DNA of 64,000 bases from Methanobrevibacter sp. (GCF_030539555.1 NZ_JAUNXX010000001.1:53804-117803), one strand, 5' to 3'. Counted from the stretch's first letter, positions 51,779 to 62,132 are shown. The notes: a model not told the origin generated them from the letters alone. Made by a program: numbers and translations.

Positions 51779-53200
51779 CTAAGGTTTATAGTAAGTTTCA
51801 GCTTCAAGACCTTCAGGAATTTCTGTAGGATATTCCTCATTAAGACATCCCAAGCACAAATCATTTTCATCCATTCCAATAGCCTTAACCAAAGCCGGAA
51901 GGGTGATGTATCCTAAAGAATCTATGTCAAGCTGCTCTTGAATTTCTTCAACAGAGTAATTGGCGGCAATCAATTCTTTTTTAGTTGCCATTGCCACACC
52001 ATAGTAACATGGCGCAACTACAGGGGGACATCCTACCAAAAAGTGTATTTCAGCAGGTTCTGCTTCCTTTACAAGGTCAAGCAGTTGTTTGGAAGTGGTT
52101 CCCCTTACGATACTGTCATCAATTAAGATAATCTTCTTGCCTTTGATGGCCTCTTTAATCGGATTAAGTTTGAGTCTGACTGCAAGTTCCCTCTCTTCCT
52201 GAGTCGGCATGATAAATGTTCTTCCAACATACCTATTCTTAATCAGACCCTCACCATATGGAATGCCTGAAGCTCTGGAATATCCAATAGCCGCAGGAAT
52301 TGATGAATCAGGAACTGGGATAACAACATCAGCATCAATCGGATACAATTCATGCAATTGGCGACCGATATTCATCCTGGTTTCATAAACATTAATGCCG
52401 TCGATTGTACTGTCAGGCCTTGCAAAGTATACATATTCAAACATACAGTGTGAAAGCTTGCATTTTCCTGCACTTTCTAACATACGGGAGTTAATTTCAT
52501 CATCTTTAAAGTAAACAACTTCTCCAGGTACAATATCCCTGATGTATTCTGCATTAATCACATCGAATGCAACGGTTTCTGAAGCCAAAATATATTCATC
52601 ATCTCTTTTTGCAATGGCAAGAGGCTTAATTCCCATGGGGTCCCTTACGCCATAAAGTTCGCCATCAACAAGAATAGTTAATGCATAAGATCCCACAAGT
52701 TTTTTGCATACTGCTTCAATAGCGTCCAGAACATTCTTATCGTTATCGTAATGCTCCTTTTTAAGCAGATAACAGATTACTTCAGAATCGCAATCAGACT
52801 TGAAATAGAAACCTTCATCAATAAGTTCATTTCTTAACTCTTCAGAATTAACAATGTCTCCATTGTGGGCCATTGCAATAAATCCATCACCAAAATCAGT
52901 TACAAACGGTTGTGAATTTTCCAGTTTTGACTGGCCTGTGGTTGAATATCTCACATGGCCTATTGCCATGTTGCCCTGTAGATTCTGAATATCATAATTT
53001 CCAAATACTTCAGTCACTAAACCCATTCCGCAGTAATGATTTAAACCATTGGTTGAGTTAAAAGTAGCTATTCCTGCTGATTCCTGACCCCTGTGCTGTA
53101 AAGCATACAAACAATAATAAACAAAAGATGTGACATTTTTAGATTCATCACTGCAATGAATTCCGACAATACCACACTTATCTTCCATCTCGCCTTGCAT
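51779..53200 (-). CDS. purF: Amidophosphoribosyltransferase
   Basis: 473 residues from MQGEMEDKCGIVGIHC. GGGAG at seven bases supports 53200; a second ATG at 53188 would give MEDKC directly. Either way Cys at position 9 (or 5) becomes the N-terminal nucleophile for glutamine hydrolysis. HRGQESAGI, VRYSTTG, and the PRPP loop VIPVPDSSIPAAIGYS with LIDDSIVRGTT follow. First step of purine synthesis. C-terminal CLNEEYPTEIP. Confidence 0.96.
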   Translation of the reverse strand: MQGEMEDKCGIVGIHCSDESKNVTSFVYYCLYALQHRGQESAGIATFNSTNGLNHYCGMGLVTEVFGNYDIQNLQGNMAIGHVRYSTTGQSKLENSQPFVTDFGDGFIAMAHNGDIVNSEELRNELIDEGFYFKSDCDSEVICYLLKKEHYDNDKNVLDAIEAVCKKLVGSYALTILVDGELYGVRDPMGIKPLAIAKRDDEYILASETVAFDVINAEYIRDIVPGEVVYFKDDEINSRMLESAGKCKLSHCMFEYVYFARPDSTIDGINVYETRMNIGRQLHELYPIDADVVIPVPDSSIPAAIGYSRASGIPYGEGLIKNRYVGRTFIMPTQEERELAVRLKLNPIKEAIKGKKIILIDDSIVRGTTSKQLLDLVKEAEPAEIHFLVGCPPVVAPCYYGVAMATKKELIAANYSVEEIQEQLDIDSLGYITLPALVKAIGMDENDLCLGCLNEEYPTEIPEGLEAETYYKP

Positions 53201-53382
53201 TTATAAACTCCCTATAAAATAGTATAATAATAATTTTGACTAATCTAGTATAAAATAATAATGTTTCAGATATCATTATCAGAAAATTTTCAAAAATGTT
53301 GAAATAATTTTTAACTCCCATCCAATATGCGAAAAAAAGAAATTTTTAAATCATTATTAAACATATTAGATAATGTGATAAT

Positions 53383-53769
53383 ATGATGTTGCATCCCAAA
53401 GATTACAGAAAGGAATTCGAAAGCGCCAATTTGAAAAAGATTTTGCAGGAAAGGGATAGGATCATTGAGTTCATGCATGACTTTGAAAATGACAACATAC
53501 CTGAAAAGTATTATGAACGTGACCCAAGTCCTGAACTAATCTATTTTAGACATATAGAATACTTAAAGGAAATCTGCGATTTGATGATATTTAAAATGGA
53601 TAAAAAGGACGGTAAAATCGTTAGATTAACCCCATTCCTAGCTATTGAAGAAGTCATATCCAAATTTGATGAGGAAAGACGAAAGCAATTCTTCGCTGAC
53701 CTTAAAGTTAAGGACGAGGAACTGTACAGCAGCTATATGAAATGGAAAGAACAGCAAGAAAATGACTAA
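53383..53769 (+). CDS. Unknown acidic helical protein
   Basis: 128 residues, mostly charged helix: KDYRKEFESANLKKIL, RDRIIEFMHDF, then PEKYYERDPSPELIYFRH and a coiled C-terminus (EERRKQFFADLK). No cysteine pair or membrane segment. Ribosome site GTGAT. Divergent from purF. Family unknown; similar short proteins probably occur in related species. Confidence 0.6.
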   Translation: MMLHPKDYRKEFESANLKKILQERDRIIEFMHDFENDNIPEKYYERDPSPELIYFRHIEYLKEICDLMIFKMDKKDGKIVRLTPFLAIEEVISKFDEERRKQFFADLKVKDEELYSSYMKWKEQQEND

Positions 53770-53872
53770 TCGAATCTGAACACGACAAAAAAAAGATGAA
53801 AGCCAACAATGTATGATTATCCTATCGAATTAGTGTAAAAATCAACAATGATGTTGCAATAATACCTGATCA

Positions 53873-54766
53873 TCAGTCCCAAAAGTTTTCAAAAGTATTG
53901 GAAACATCATAATCATCCCTAACTTCAGGGATTTTTTCTTCATTATCCTTGTTTAGTTCTTTTCTTAACTCTTCAGAATTCTCATCTACAAATATCAGGG
54001 CAGTTCTAACAATGTTCAGCCATTCGACAGCTTTGAATTTTGATTCTGCGGCAATGTAATTTTGACCTACGATGATGCTTTCAGGACGGAACTTGTCTGT
54101 GGCAACCACTATTCTATCTCCGTCAACCAGATCCTGTCTAAAAGTATCCTGCCAAAGCTCTTCAAGATTAAAAATCTCAAGAATATCTTTTGAATAGATG
54201 TCCTCATAGCGCAATTTAAATGCATCGAAATCGGATTTGATTTCATCAATATCCTCAATCATCTCCTTGTTCTGTTGGGTTAAGACCTCATTTTCTTTTA
54301 TCAATTTATTATAGTCATCCAACAGGTTATTATAATTATGAGTTACTTTCATCAGTTTGTTTTCTAAAGTATGGATATTGATCAGGTTTAGAGAATAAGA
54401 TAAAGTGGACTTGATTATTGAATTCAGGATTTCCTTTTGAGCCAGATTAAAATCAATGGATTCGTCTTCAATAATTATGTTATTGTAATCAAACAAACCA
54501 ACATTGTTAAAATCAGTTTTCAATTCATTATACAGAAGGTTATATGTTTCATCCATGCCATAGCTGCCGATGAGTATTATATCAGCGCCTTTAGCTACTT
54601 TTTTTACAATATTTAACTCTGTTGTAGGAATAATAGATGAAACAACTATATTGTAATCCCTTTCCAGTTGAATATTGCCAACAGCCTTTGAAACCATTTG
54701 AGCAACATCCAAGCTTTGAACAATAATACGAACATCAATTTTTGACTCATTAGTTTCATTATCCAT
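53873..54766 (-). CDS. Unknown protein with a central coiled coil
   Basis: 297 residues, no signal peptide. The first 120 read as an alpha/beta domain (IDVRIIVQSLDVAQMVS, GADIILIGSYG). Residues 128-195 are a long coiled coil (YNKLIKENEVLTQQNKEM). The rest (230-297) has one strand-rich segment (SIIVGQNYIAAES) and an acidic tail. AGGT precedes the ATG. It follows galE by nine bases so may share the GGR-galE transcript. Function unknown. Confidence 0.55.
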   Translation of the reverse strand: MDNETNESKIDVRIIVQSLDVAQMVSKAVGNIQLERDYNIVVSSIIPTTELNIVKKVAKGADIILIGSYGMDETYNLLYNELKTDFNNVGLFDYNNIIIEDESIDFNLAQKEILNSIIKSTLSYSLNLINIHTLENKLMKVTHNYNNLLDDYNKLIKENEVLTQQNKEMIEDIDEIKSDFDAFKLRYEDIYSKDILEIFNLEELWQDTFRQDLVDGDRIVVATDKFRPESIIVGQNYIAAESKFKAVEWLNIVRTALIFVDENSEELRKELNKDNEEKIPEVRDDYDVSNTFENFWD

Positions 54767-54775
54767 GGAAATTAC

Positions 54776-55744
54776 CTAAAATCCATTTATTTTTTCATGC
54801 CACTTCCATGCTGAGGATACAATTTCTTCAAGGTCATATTGTGGAGTCCAACCTAATTTTTCATGTATCTTTGAAGAATCAGCAATCAAAATGGCAGGAT
54901 CGCCTTCACGGCGCTCATCAATCCTGACTTCAAAATCACATTTAGTGACTTTTCTGCACATGTCTATAACTTCACGAACAGAATAGCCTTCACCATTTCC
55001 CAAGTTAAAGACATTTGACTCCTTTTCACGGCATAAATATTCATATGCCCTGATATGTGCATCGGCCAAGTCATTGACATGAATATAATCACGGATGCAT
55101 GTTCCATCAGGAGTATTATAATCATCCCCGAATATGGAAATACTGTCTCTTTTACCAATGGCTGCATCAAGTACCAATGGAATCAGGTGAGTTTCAGGGT
55201 CATGCAATTCCCCAATCTCACAATCAAAGTCACAACCCGCCGCATTGAAATATCTTAAAGATACATAATTGAAATCACCTTTTTCAGCTTCCCTTTCCAA
55301 AGCCTTTTCGGTGATGAATTTGGAGTGTCCATAAGGATTGATTGGTTTTAAATCAGTATCTTCAGTGATTGGAATCTTTTCAGGGTTCCCATAAACTGCA
55401 GCAGTTGATGAAAGAATAAATTTATCAACACCAAATTCCCTCATGATTTTCAAAAGGTTTAATGTGTTTTTATAATTGTTTTTAAAGTATTTCTGAGGAA
55501 GTTCAACAGATTCTGCTACTGATGAAAAAGCAGCAAAGTGGATAACTCCATCAATGTCATATTTTTCAAAAACTTCTCTTAAATCAGAACTTCCAAAGTC
55601 ATAATTTTCAAAGTTTCCCCATTTGACGAAGTTTTCATAACCTTTACAGAGATTATCGACTACAACTGTATCATAACCCGCATTATGAAGTGCCTTGTTA
55701 GTATGGGCTCCAATATAACCTGCTCCACCAGTAACTAAAATCAT
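54776..55744 (-). CDS. galE: UDP-glucose 4-epimerase
   Basis: 322 residues from MILVTGGAGYIGAHT (AGGTG six bases before 55744; a GTG at 55753 is in frame). NAD-binding GxxGxxG, catalytic SSTAAVYG and PYGHSKFITE (Tyr-x3-Lys), and GTCIRDYIHVNDL are present. Makes UDP-galactose for surface polysaccharide or glycolipids. 10-bp gap from GGR. Confidence 0.93.
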   Translation of the reverse strand: MILVTGGAGYIGAHTNKALHNAGYDTVVVDNLCKGYENFVKWGNFENYDFGSSDLREVFEKYDIDGVIHFAAFSSVAESVELPQKYFKNNYKNTLNLLKIMREFGVDKFILSSTAAVYGNPEKIPITEDTDLKPINPYGHSKFITEKALEREAEKGDFNYVSLRYFNAAGCDFDCEIGELHDPETHLIPLVLDAAIGKRDSISIFGDDYNTPDGTCIRDYIHVNDLADAHIRAYEYLCREKESNVFNLGNGEGYSVREVIDMCRKVTKCDFEVRIDERREGDPAILIADSSKIHEKLGWTPQYDLEEIVSSAWKWHEKINGF

Positions 55745-55754
55745 TGAAAACACC

Positions 55755-56933
55755 TTAAATAAATTTACCTAATTTGAGTAAAGCTTTTGGAGATATTTTT
55801 ATTAATTTCTGAACAATTTCAGTTGTTGAAATTTTCTCAAAGCTTTCGCCTTGGAATGCATGTCCGATACTGTCCAGTTCCTTATCATCCAATGTAAGTA
55901 AGTATTCCTGTACTTTTTTATACCTCTTGATTTCATGATCCAACTCTTCATGAGCCATTTTATCATATTGTTTGAGGAATTTTTTAGAACAGTCCTCTTT
56001 AATTGCCAATGCAGCAACCTTACCTGCGCACATTCCACCGGTCATTCCAGAAATGATTCCTCCACCGGTCAATGGGTTTACCTGACCTGCAGCATCTCCG
56101 ACAACCATAATATTATCATCATAAAGTTTTTTGGTCATTCCTCCAACAGGGTCTCCGCCCACATTCATTTCAACTGCCTGAGCGTTTTTCAAGTAAGGTG
56201 AATTAGCAACAAAATCATCCAAGTACTCCTTAGCTGTTTTTTCTGCTTTGTGAGGAAGAATTGCCAAACCTACATTTGCAATGTCGTCACCTTTAGGGAA
56301 AATCCATACATATCCACCAGGTGCGCATGAACCCAAATAAAATTCAATTACTGCAGGTTTTTCAAATTCCACGTTACACATTTCATATTGTACACCGGAT
56401 TCCATTTCTTTTGGCTTTGCAGCAGGCCTTAATCCAGCCCACCTTGCAACGTGACCTTCAGGACCGTCAGCAGCAATCAATATTCTGCATTTGTAATCTA
56501 TTTTTTCTCCCATGCATTCAGTGTAAACAATATAACCGTCATCAACTTTATCAATGCCTGTCACCAATGTCTTGATTCTGATTTCTGCACCGGCTCTTGC
56601 GGCATCCATTGCCATGTGCTTGTCAAACACTTTTCTTTCAAGAATATAACCTGCTTCAGGTAGTTTAACCTGGTCTTCGGTTAACCATACGTCAGTTCCA
56701 TCAGGTGTTTGGATTCTTACACCTTCAATTTTTTGAGTAATCCAACGAGGGGACGGTTCAATTCCCAACTTTTCCAATCCCTGAATTGAAACACCTTCAG
56801 CACATCTTTTAGGTGAACCAATTTCTGATTTCTTATCCATCAAAATAACTTTTGCGCCACCTAATGCAGCATGTTTTGCTGCACTAGAACCTGCAGGTCC
56901 AGAACCTACTACAATAACATCAGTTTCAATCAT
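55755..56933 (-). CDS. Geranylgeranyl reductase family (digeranylgeranylglycerophospholipid reductase)
   Basis: 392 residues. FAD-binding VVGSGPAGSSAAKHA at the N-terminus, CAEGVSIQGLEKLG, the GAC-like GSCAPGGYVWIFPKG, and GDAAGQVNPLTGGGI are typical of archaeal GGRs, which saturate the isoprenoid chains of membrane lipids. The ferredoxin gene ends four bases before its ATG, and GAGG lies in that overlap. The ferredoxin is likely its electron donor. Confidence 0.92.
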   Translation of the reverse strand: MIETDVIVVGSGPAGSSAAKHAALGGAKVILMDKKSEIGSPKRCAEGVSIQGLEKLGIEPSPRWITQKIEGVRIQTPDGTDVWLTEDQVKLPEAGYILERKVFDKHMAMDAARAGAEIRIKTLVTGIDKVDDGYIVYTECMGEKIDYKCRILIAADGPEGHVARWAGLRPAAKPKEMESGVQYEMCNVEFEKPAVIEFYLGSCAPGGYVWIFPKGDDIANVGLAILPHKAEKTAKEYLDDFVANSPYLKNAQAVEMNVGGDPVGGMTKKLYDDNIMVVGDAAGQVNPLTGGGIISGMTGGMCAGKVAALAIKEDCSKKFLKQYDKMAHEELDHEIKRYKKVQEYLLTLDDKELDSIGHAFQGESFEKISTTEIVQKLIKISPKALLKLGKFI

Positions 56934-56937
56934 ATTA

Positions 56938-57105
56938 TCATTCCTCTTTTTCTAATGCATCAATTGGACATGCTTTAATGCAAGTGTCGCAATCTTTACA
57001 GTCATCTTCATCAAATACCAATGAGTATTCTCTTACTTGAATTAAATTTCTTGGACAAACTCCAGCACATTCTCCGCAGAATGAGCACCAATCTTTAACA
57101 ATCAT
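56938..57105 (-). CDS. Small 2[4Fe-4S] ferredoxin
   Basis: 55 residues, MIVKDWCSFCGECAGVC, with a second cluster motif CKDCDTCIKACPIDA. AAGGAG seven bases before the ATG. It is too short to appear in usual long-ORF lists. Upstream of GGR with a four-base gap, so it is probably the reductant for lipid saturation. Confidence 0.93.
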   Translation of the reverse strand: MIVKDWCSFCGECAGVCPRNLIQVREYSLVFDEDDCKDCDTCIKACPIDALEKEE

Positions 57106-57218
57106 ATATTATCTCCTTAAACTAAACAGTTTATGTTATGAATAGTAAGTTTTTCATATTATTTAAAAGTATAGTAAAAAATAGCCATCAAATTAATTAA
57201 AAAAGAAAAAAATAAATA

Positions 57219-57644
57219 TTATTTGACCAACAGCACAGGCACATCGGAATTTCTTAAAAGTCTTTCTGAAACTGAACCAATTTGAGTGTCTGAAACATTG
57301 TTTTCATCAAATGATACGAATCTATTGTTGTTGGCTCCATGAGCATGGATAACCACCAAATCAGCACGAGTCTGGTCTGCGATGAATTTCATGTCTCTTA
57401 AAGGGTCTGCAGTGAGCAAATGCTCAACGACTTCCACACCAACTTCATTTGCTTTTTTGGTTACTTTTGCTAAAAGTTCATCACCGGAATCCTCTTCTGA
57501 ATCATAGCTGTTGAATGAAAATTCCTCCAATACATGAACTGCAGCAATTCTGGAAGAAAATTTTTGGGCAATTTCAATAGCCACCTCAGCAGCTTTGAAA
57601 CTATATTCAGATCCATCAATAGGCACCATTATCACATCAAACAT
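57219..57644 (-). CDS. Universal stress protein (UspA family)
   Basis: 141 residues. MVPIDGSEYSFKAAEVAIEIA, DLVVIHAHGANN, and SERLLRNSDVPVLLV are family markers; the exact GX2GX9G(S/T) ATP loop is not clear. The start immediately follows the TAG of atwA, so the two are translationally coupled. Stress or energy sensing; role beside atwA unknown. Confidence 0.88.
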   Translation of the reverse strand: MFDVIMVPIDGSEYSFKAAEVAIEIAQKFSSRIAAVHVLEEFSFNSYDSEEDSGDELLAKVTKKANEVGVEVVEHLLTADPLRDMKFIADQTRADLVVIHAHGANNNRFVSFDENNVSDTQIGSVSERLLRNSDVPVLLVK

Positions 57645-59351
57645 CTAACTGTCCCCTTTCAGGTAATCAGCATGGCAGAAATCTATGAAGTTATCGACGA
57701 TTTTGTCCATATCTTCACTATCATCGATTATTTTTCCGTCGTCCATGAATATTGCCCTGTTACTCAATTCCTTAATGAAGTCTGTGTTATGGGAAATCAT
57801 CACTACAGTGATGCCGTATTTTTTAGAAATCTTTTTAAGAGAGTTGGTTACGGTTCTTAATGTAACAGGATCCAGATCACCAAACGGTTCATCCAAAAGC
57901 AGGAATTTAGGTCTTGAAACCAGAATCAGTGCAAGCATTACACGTACCTTCTGACCACCTGACAATTCATAAGATTTTCTATGCAGGATATCCAAATCCA
58001 AATCAAGACTTTCAAAAATATCAGCCACTGCTTCCTTAGTTGCAGTTTCAGGGAATTTTGGGAATAAATCATTCAAAATTTCAGCATCCAATCCAACTTG
58101 TCTTAAACGCTCTTTTGCCTCAATTTCCGGAAGGTCAGTTAGCAGATAAAATGAATCCAAGAGTTCCTCACTAAGGCCTATTTTTTCTGCCCTGGCTTTG
58201 GCTTCGTTAATAATGTCCTGATTCTTGTAACCTAAACGAACAGCAAGCTGATTTAATACAGTTGCATAATGGCTTAATGCAAATTCCTGATGCATGAAAC
58301 CCAATTTGGATCTTATCTTCATACGTCCCATACCTGGAATGTCAATATCATTCCATTCACCATCAACATTGTACAACACTTCTCCCTTGTCAGGATCGTC
58401 AAGTCCGCCAAGCATTCTTAAAAGAACTGTCTTTCCGGCTCCGCTCGGACCGATTATGCTTAATATATTTTCCCTTTGTACTTTGAAATTAATATCTTCG
58501 ATTTGAAGTACTTCTCCGCCTGTAAGTAAATAGAATCTTTTGAAAACATCATTCACTTCAATAACGTCTTCATCGGTTGCAATGTTTTCGATGTCGACTA
58601 TCGGTTCCATGTCAGCCATGAACTTGTCGCAAATCTCTTCGGGAGAACCTTCATCTACGATTTCACCGTCTTCAAGCAGGATCACTCTGTCGGCCAAGTA
58701 TTTTTGAACATCAGGCAAATGGGAAACGACAATAACGGTAATATTCAATTCCTCATTGATTTTTTTAACTGCATCCAATATTTCTTGTTTTGTTTTAGGG
58801 CATGCCATGGTTGCAGGTTCATCAAGAAGTAAAGCTTTAGGCTGTTTTGCAAGTTGTCTTGCCATGATAAGTCTCTGTTTTTCACCACCACTCAATACTG
58901 ATGCGTAATGGTCTTTCTTGTGTGTTAAAGAAACAAGTTCCAATATTTCATCGGCCTCCTGACCGAATTCACTTTCAGCAACCTCAAAATTAGTGTCACC
59001 TTCATCAAAATAGTTACGTGCATATAATTTTCTCAAAACATTTTCACGCACAGTATCAGGCCATAATCCAAAAGACCTCTGAAGGTGAATTGCAGTCACT
59101 TTCTTAAGATTATTATAGTAAAATTGAGATGAGTCGGCATTGACACTGTCGCTGCCAACAGTGATGCTTCCGGCATCAATATGTTCAACACCTCTTAAGG
59201 CTCTTAAAAGAGTAGTTTTACCGGAACCACTTTTACCCATAATTCCAACTATTTCTCCCTCTTTAACTTCAAAGCTAACATCTTTCAATGCCTTAACTTT
59301 TGTACCATCATCAAGTTCATAATCTTTACTTACATTTTCAACTTTTATCAT
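57645..59351 (-). CDS. atwA: Methyl-coenzyme M reductase component A2 (ATP-binding, AtwA)
   Basis: 568 residues, two ABC domains: Walker A GKSGSGKTT (about 38-46) and GPSGAGKTV (about 300), signatures LSGGEKQR and LSGGQKVRV, Walker B LLLDEPATM and LLLDEPFGD. The linked pair, and length, fit the A2 component that activates methyl-CoM reductase with ATP. AGGGGC precedes the ATG. It is divergent from the small protein at 59438 and coupled to the UspA-like gene. Confidence 0.92.
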   Translation of the reverse strand: MIKVENVSKDYELDDGTKVKALKDVSFEVKEGEIVGIMGKSGSGKTTLLRALRGVEHIDAGSITVGSDSVNADSSQFYYNNLKKVTAIHLQRSFGLWPDTVRENVLRKLYARNYFDEGDTNFEVAESEFGQEADEILELVSLTHKKDHYASVLSGGEKQRLIMARQLAKQPKALLLDEPATMACPKTKQEILDAVKKINEELNITVIVVSHLPDVQKYLADRVILLEDGEIVDEGSPEEICDKFMADMEPIVDIENIATDEDVIEVNDVFKRFYLLTGGEVLQIEDINFKVQRENILSIIGPSGAGKTVLLRMLGGLDDPDKGEVLYNVDGEWNDIDIPGMGRMKIRSKLGFMHQEFALSHYATVLNQLAVRLGYKNQDIINEAKARAEKIGLSEELLDSFYLLTDLPEIEAKERLRQVGLDAEILNDLFPKFPETATKEAVADIFESLDLDLDILHRKSYELSGGQKVRVMLALILVSRPKFLLLDEPFGDLDPVTLRTVTNSLKKISKKYGITVVMISHNTDFIKELSNRAIFMDDGKIIDDSEDMDKIVDNFIDFCHADYLKGDS

Positions 59352-59437
59352 TCTTAATGCCCCTTTATAATATACAGATTTATATCAATGAAACTATTTA
59401 TAGTTTAATCATTATACATTTAAAACAAGTGATCAAA

Positions 59438-59734
59438 ATGGCTAGTGAAAACAAAATTCAAGAATACATGGACAGTTTAGAACAGGAAAAAATAATGATT
59501 GAAACTCATTTTGCCAATATTGAAAGAATATTAAAAGACAATCCCAAATTAGACCAGGAAAAAGCATTTGCACTACTGTCTAACTTCAACACATTAAATA
59601 TTCAATATGACCAGTTATGCAATGATATTATCAAATTCATAAAGATTTTTAAAACTAAAGATGAACAGGAAATCCGTCTTTACAAAACTGATGAACTTGT
59701 AGAACTGCTTGAAGAAAAGATAAATGGATTATAA
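59438..59734 (+). CDS. Small helical protein of unknown function
   Basis: 98 residues from MASENKIQEYMDSLEQEKIM (GTGAT ahead). Almost wholly helical with heptad-like Leu/Ile spacing; EEKINGL at the end. Divergent from atwA. Converges on the zinc-ribbon gene with four bases between ends. Family unknown. Confidence 0.6.
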   Translation: MASENKIQEYMDSLEQEKIMIETHFANIERILKDNPKLDQEKAFALLSNFNTLNIQYDQLCNDIIKFIKIFKTKDEQEIRLYKTDELVELLEEKINGL

Positions 59735-59738
59735 TTTT

Positions 59739-60281
59739 TTAATAATTATAATTTATTTCAATACTTCCGGATGCATTTGTAGTTGAATTACGAGCTACAA
59801 CATCACCGTTTTTTAACAGTTCGATTGTAAGTTCCCCGTCACCATAATCTTCTTTTTGAGCCATAATTGATACTCTTTCCCAAGGTGCACAATCAAGCAG
59901 AAACATTTTTTCACCGCTGCCTGACTGATCTACAAGATAATTAGGGTCACCCATTTTGGAGTACCATGTGCCGTCGTATTTTACAACAGCAGTAAAAGGA
60001 TAAGAAGATGAATGGTTAACAGTACCATTATCAGTTATAACATTTAAAGAATCTTCAGGAGAAGGTTGGGAGTTATTGTAAATGAATGAAAATAAAAGCA
60101 ATGCAATAACAATAATACCCAAAACAATAACAATTTTTTTAGCAATGCCTACATTCCAACTGCTTGATCTTTTAGTATTATTGATTCTATTACCCTGTTG
60201 GTCAGTTAAAAGATAGGCACAATTATCACAATACTTTGATGAGACTGAATTTTCATAGCCACATCGTGGACATTTTACCAT
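59739..60281 (-). CDS. Zinc-ribbon, single-helix membrane protein
   Basis: 180 residues. Zinc ribbon CPRCGYENSVSSKYCDNC (Cys 4, 7, 18, 21) in the cytoplasm, one membrane helix at about 47-68, and an outer domain (SYPFTAVVKYDGTWYSKMG, ELLKNGDVVARNST) with a beta-sandwich look. This ribbon-TM-outer layout is common in methanogen membrane proteins of unknown role. Confidence 0.75.
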   Translation of the reverse strand: MVKCPRCGYENSVSSKYCDNCAYLLTDQQGNRINNTKRSSSWNVGIAKKIVIVLGIIVIALLLFSFIYNNSQPSPEDSLNVITDNGTVNHSSSYPFTAVVKYDGTWYSKMGDPNYLVDQSGSGEKMFLLDCAPWERVSIMAQKEDYGDGELTIELLKNGDVVARNSTTNASGSIEINYNY

Positions 60282-60380
60282 AATTTTAAAACCTTTTTAA
60301 TTACTATAAAAACATTATTAAAATTCTTATATTTAAAGTTAATGGAAAATTAGTTATTCAATCTAAAAATTGATAAGACC

Positions 60381-62132
60381 TTAGTGATAATAATTATAGA
60401 CGTTTTCAGCCGTTTTCTTATTCATGCCCTTGATTTTGGATAAATCTTCGATTGATGCTTTCTTAATATTATCTATTGTTTCAAATTCTTTCAAAAGTGA
60501 AATCTTACGTTTTTCACCAATTCCAGGGATATCGTCAAGAGAAGAAGCGGAAATATTCTTGCTTCGCAATTTTCTGTGATAGGTTATTGCAAATCTATGG
60601 GATTCGTCACGCACTTGCTGAAGCAAATGCAATGCATTATTATTTTTTGGAATAATGATTGGTCGTTTGGCATTTGGAAGATATATCTCTTCAAATTCCT
60701 TTGCAAGACCAATTATAGGAATATGATTTAAGTTGAGTTTATCTAAAACTCCACAGGCCATGCCCAGCTGTCCCTTACCACCATCTATCACTATCAGGTC
60801 AGGTTCAGGGTCAGAATCTAGAATTTTTAATCTGCGAGTCAGCAGTTCCTCCATCATGGCAAAATCGTTCGGTCCGGGAGTTTCCATTTTGAAATGTTTA
60901 TACATTTTTTTGTTGGGTTTTCCATCCTTAAACGACACTTTTGAACCGACTGCAAACTCTCCGGAAATGTTACTGATATCATACCCCTCGATTACATTAG
61001 GCAATTTTTCAAGTTTGAGGTATTTTTTAAGTTCTATTAAGGCATTTTCCATCTTTTTCTTTTGAAGTTTGATAATTTCAGCATTCTTGCGAGCCATTTT
61101 TACCAGCCGCAATTTGACACCTTTCTGAGGAACTTTAATATGAACCTTATTTCCCCTCAAATCACTTAACCAGTCTTCAAGCAATTCCTTATCATCAATA
61201 TCTTCATCCAAAAGAATCTGCTTTGGAACATGCCTATTATATCCGTAGTACTGCTGAATAAACGCAAACAAGATTTCTGATGAAGAATCATACTGGGAGC
61301 CGCTCATTAGAAAATCGTCACGTCCAACGATTTTTCCGTTTCTAATGGGCATTATGATTACTATGACTTCATTTTTATCAGGGGCAATAGCTATTACATC
61401 CTGGTCCAGGTCATCGTCGACCAAATCCACAAACTGTTTTTCCATAATCTCTTCGATTGAGGAAATCTGATCTCTGATAACAGCAGCTTTTTCATATTCC
61501 TCATTAGTTGCCGCCTCATTCATTTCCTTTTTAAGGTTTTTTACAATGACTGAATATTTGCCCTGGAAAAACAAATCGATTTTATTGATAATCTCTGAAT
61601 ATTCCTCCTCAGAGATATTTCCATCACATGGAGCATAGCATAAGTCAATTTGAGAATTAAGACATGGCCCATCCATATTTCTACATGTTCTTATTTTAAA
61701 CAGTGATTTAAGGAATTTAACTGTTTGTTTAACGGACCCGACATCCGTAAACGGACCATAATATATGCCGTCCTTTCTAATGTTTCGCGTAATAAGAAGT
61801 CTTGGAAATTTCTCAGAAGTGATTTTAACATAGGGATATCTCTTGTCATCCTTCAGTTGAACATTATATCTCGGGCGATGCTTTTTAATTAAGGTCGCCT
61901 CTAAAATCAAAGCTTCCTTTTCAGAATTGGTCACAATATATTCCAGGCTGTCAAAGTGACTCATTAGAATTTGGGTTTTTGGCCTGTCCAGCTTTTCGCG
62001 AAAATAAGATTTAACTCTATTTATGAGATTCTTTGCCTTTCCGATATAGATTATGGTGTCATTTTCATCACGCATTATATAGACACCGGGTTTATTTGGC
62101 AAATTATCCGGAGATTTGAGTTTTACAGACAA
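60381..62132 (-). CDS. uvrC: UvrABC nucleotide excision repair, nuclease subunit C
   Basis: 583 residues starting TTG at 62132 with a perfect AAGGAGG seven bases ahead. GIY-YIG domain PNKPGVYIMRD...IYIGKAKNLINRV at the N-terminus, UVR motif near 200, the RNase-H-like endonuclease with GYDISNISGE, and C-terminal HhH IPGIGEKRKISLL. It makes both incisions around damaged DNA with UvrA and UvrB (not in window). Starts 12 bp after the end of the next gene in reading order. Confidence 0.97.
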   Translation of the reverse strand: MSVKLKSPDNLPNKPGVYIMRDENDTIIYIGKAKNLINRVKSYFREKLDRPKTQILMSHFDSLEYIVTNSEKEALILEATLIKKHRPRYNVQLKDDKRYPYVKITSEKFPRLLITRNIRKDGIYYGPFTDVGSVKQTVKFLKSLFKIRTCRNMDGPCLNSQIDLCYAPCDGNISEEEYSEIINKIDLFFQGKYSVIVKNLKKEMNEAATNEEYEKAAVIRDQISSIEEIMEKQFVDLVDDDLDQDVIAIAPDKNEVIVIIMPIRNGKIVGRDDFLMSGSQYDSSSEILFAFIQQYYGYNRHVPKQILLDEDIDDKELLEDWLSDLRGNKVHIKVPQKGVKLRLVKMARKNAEIIKLQKKKMENALIELKKYLKLEKLPNVIEGYDISNISGEFAVGSKVSFKDGKPNKKMYKHFKMETPGPNDFAMMEELLTRRLKILDSDPEPDLIVIDGGKGQLGMACGVLDKLNLNHIPIIGLAKEFEEIYLPNAKRPIIIPKNNNALHLLQQVRDESHRFAITYHRKLRSKNISASSLDDIPGIGEKRKISLLKEFETIDNIKKASIEDLSKIKGMNKKTAENVYNYYH

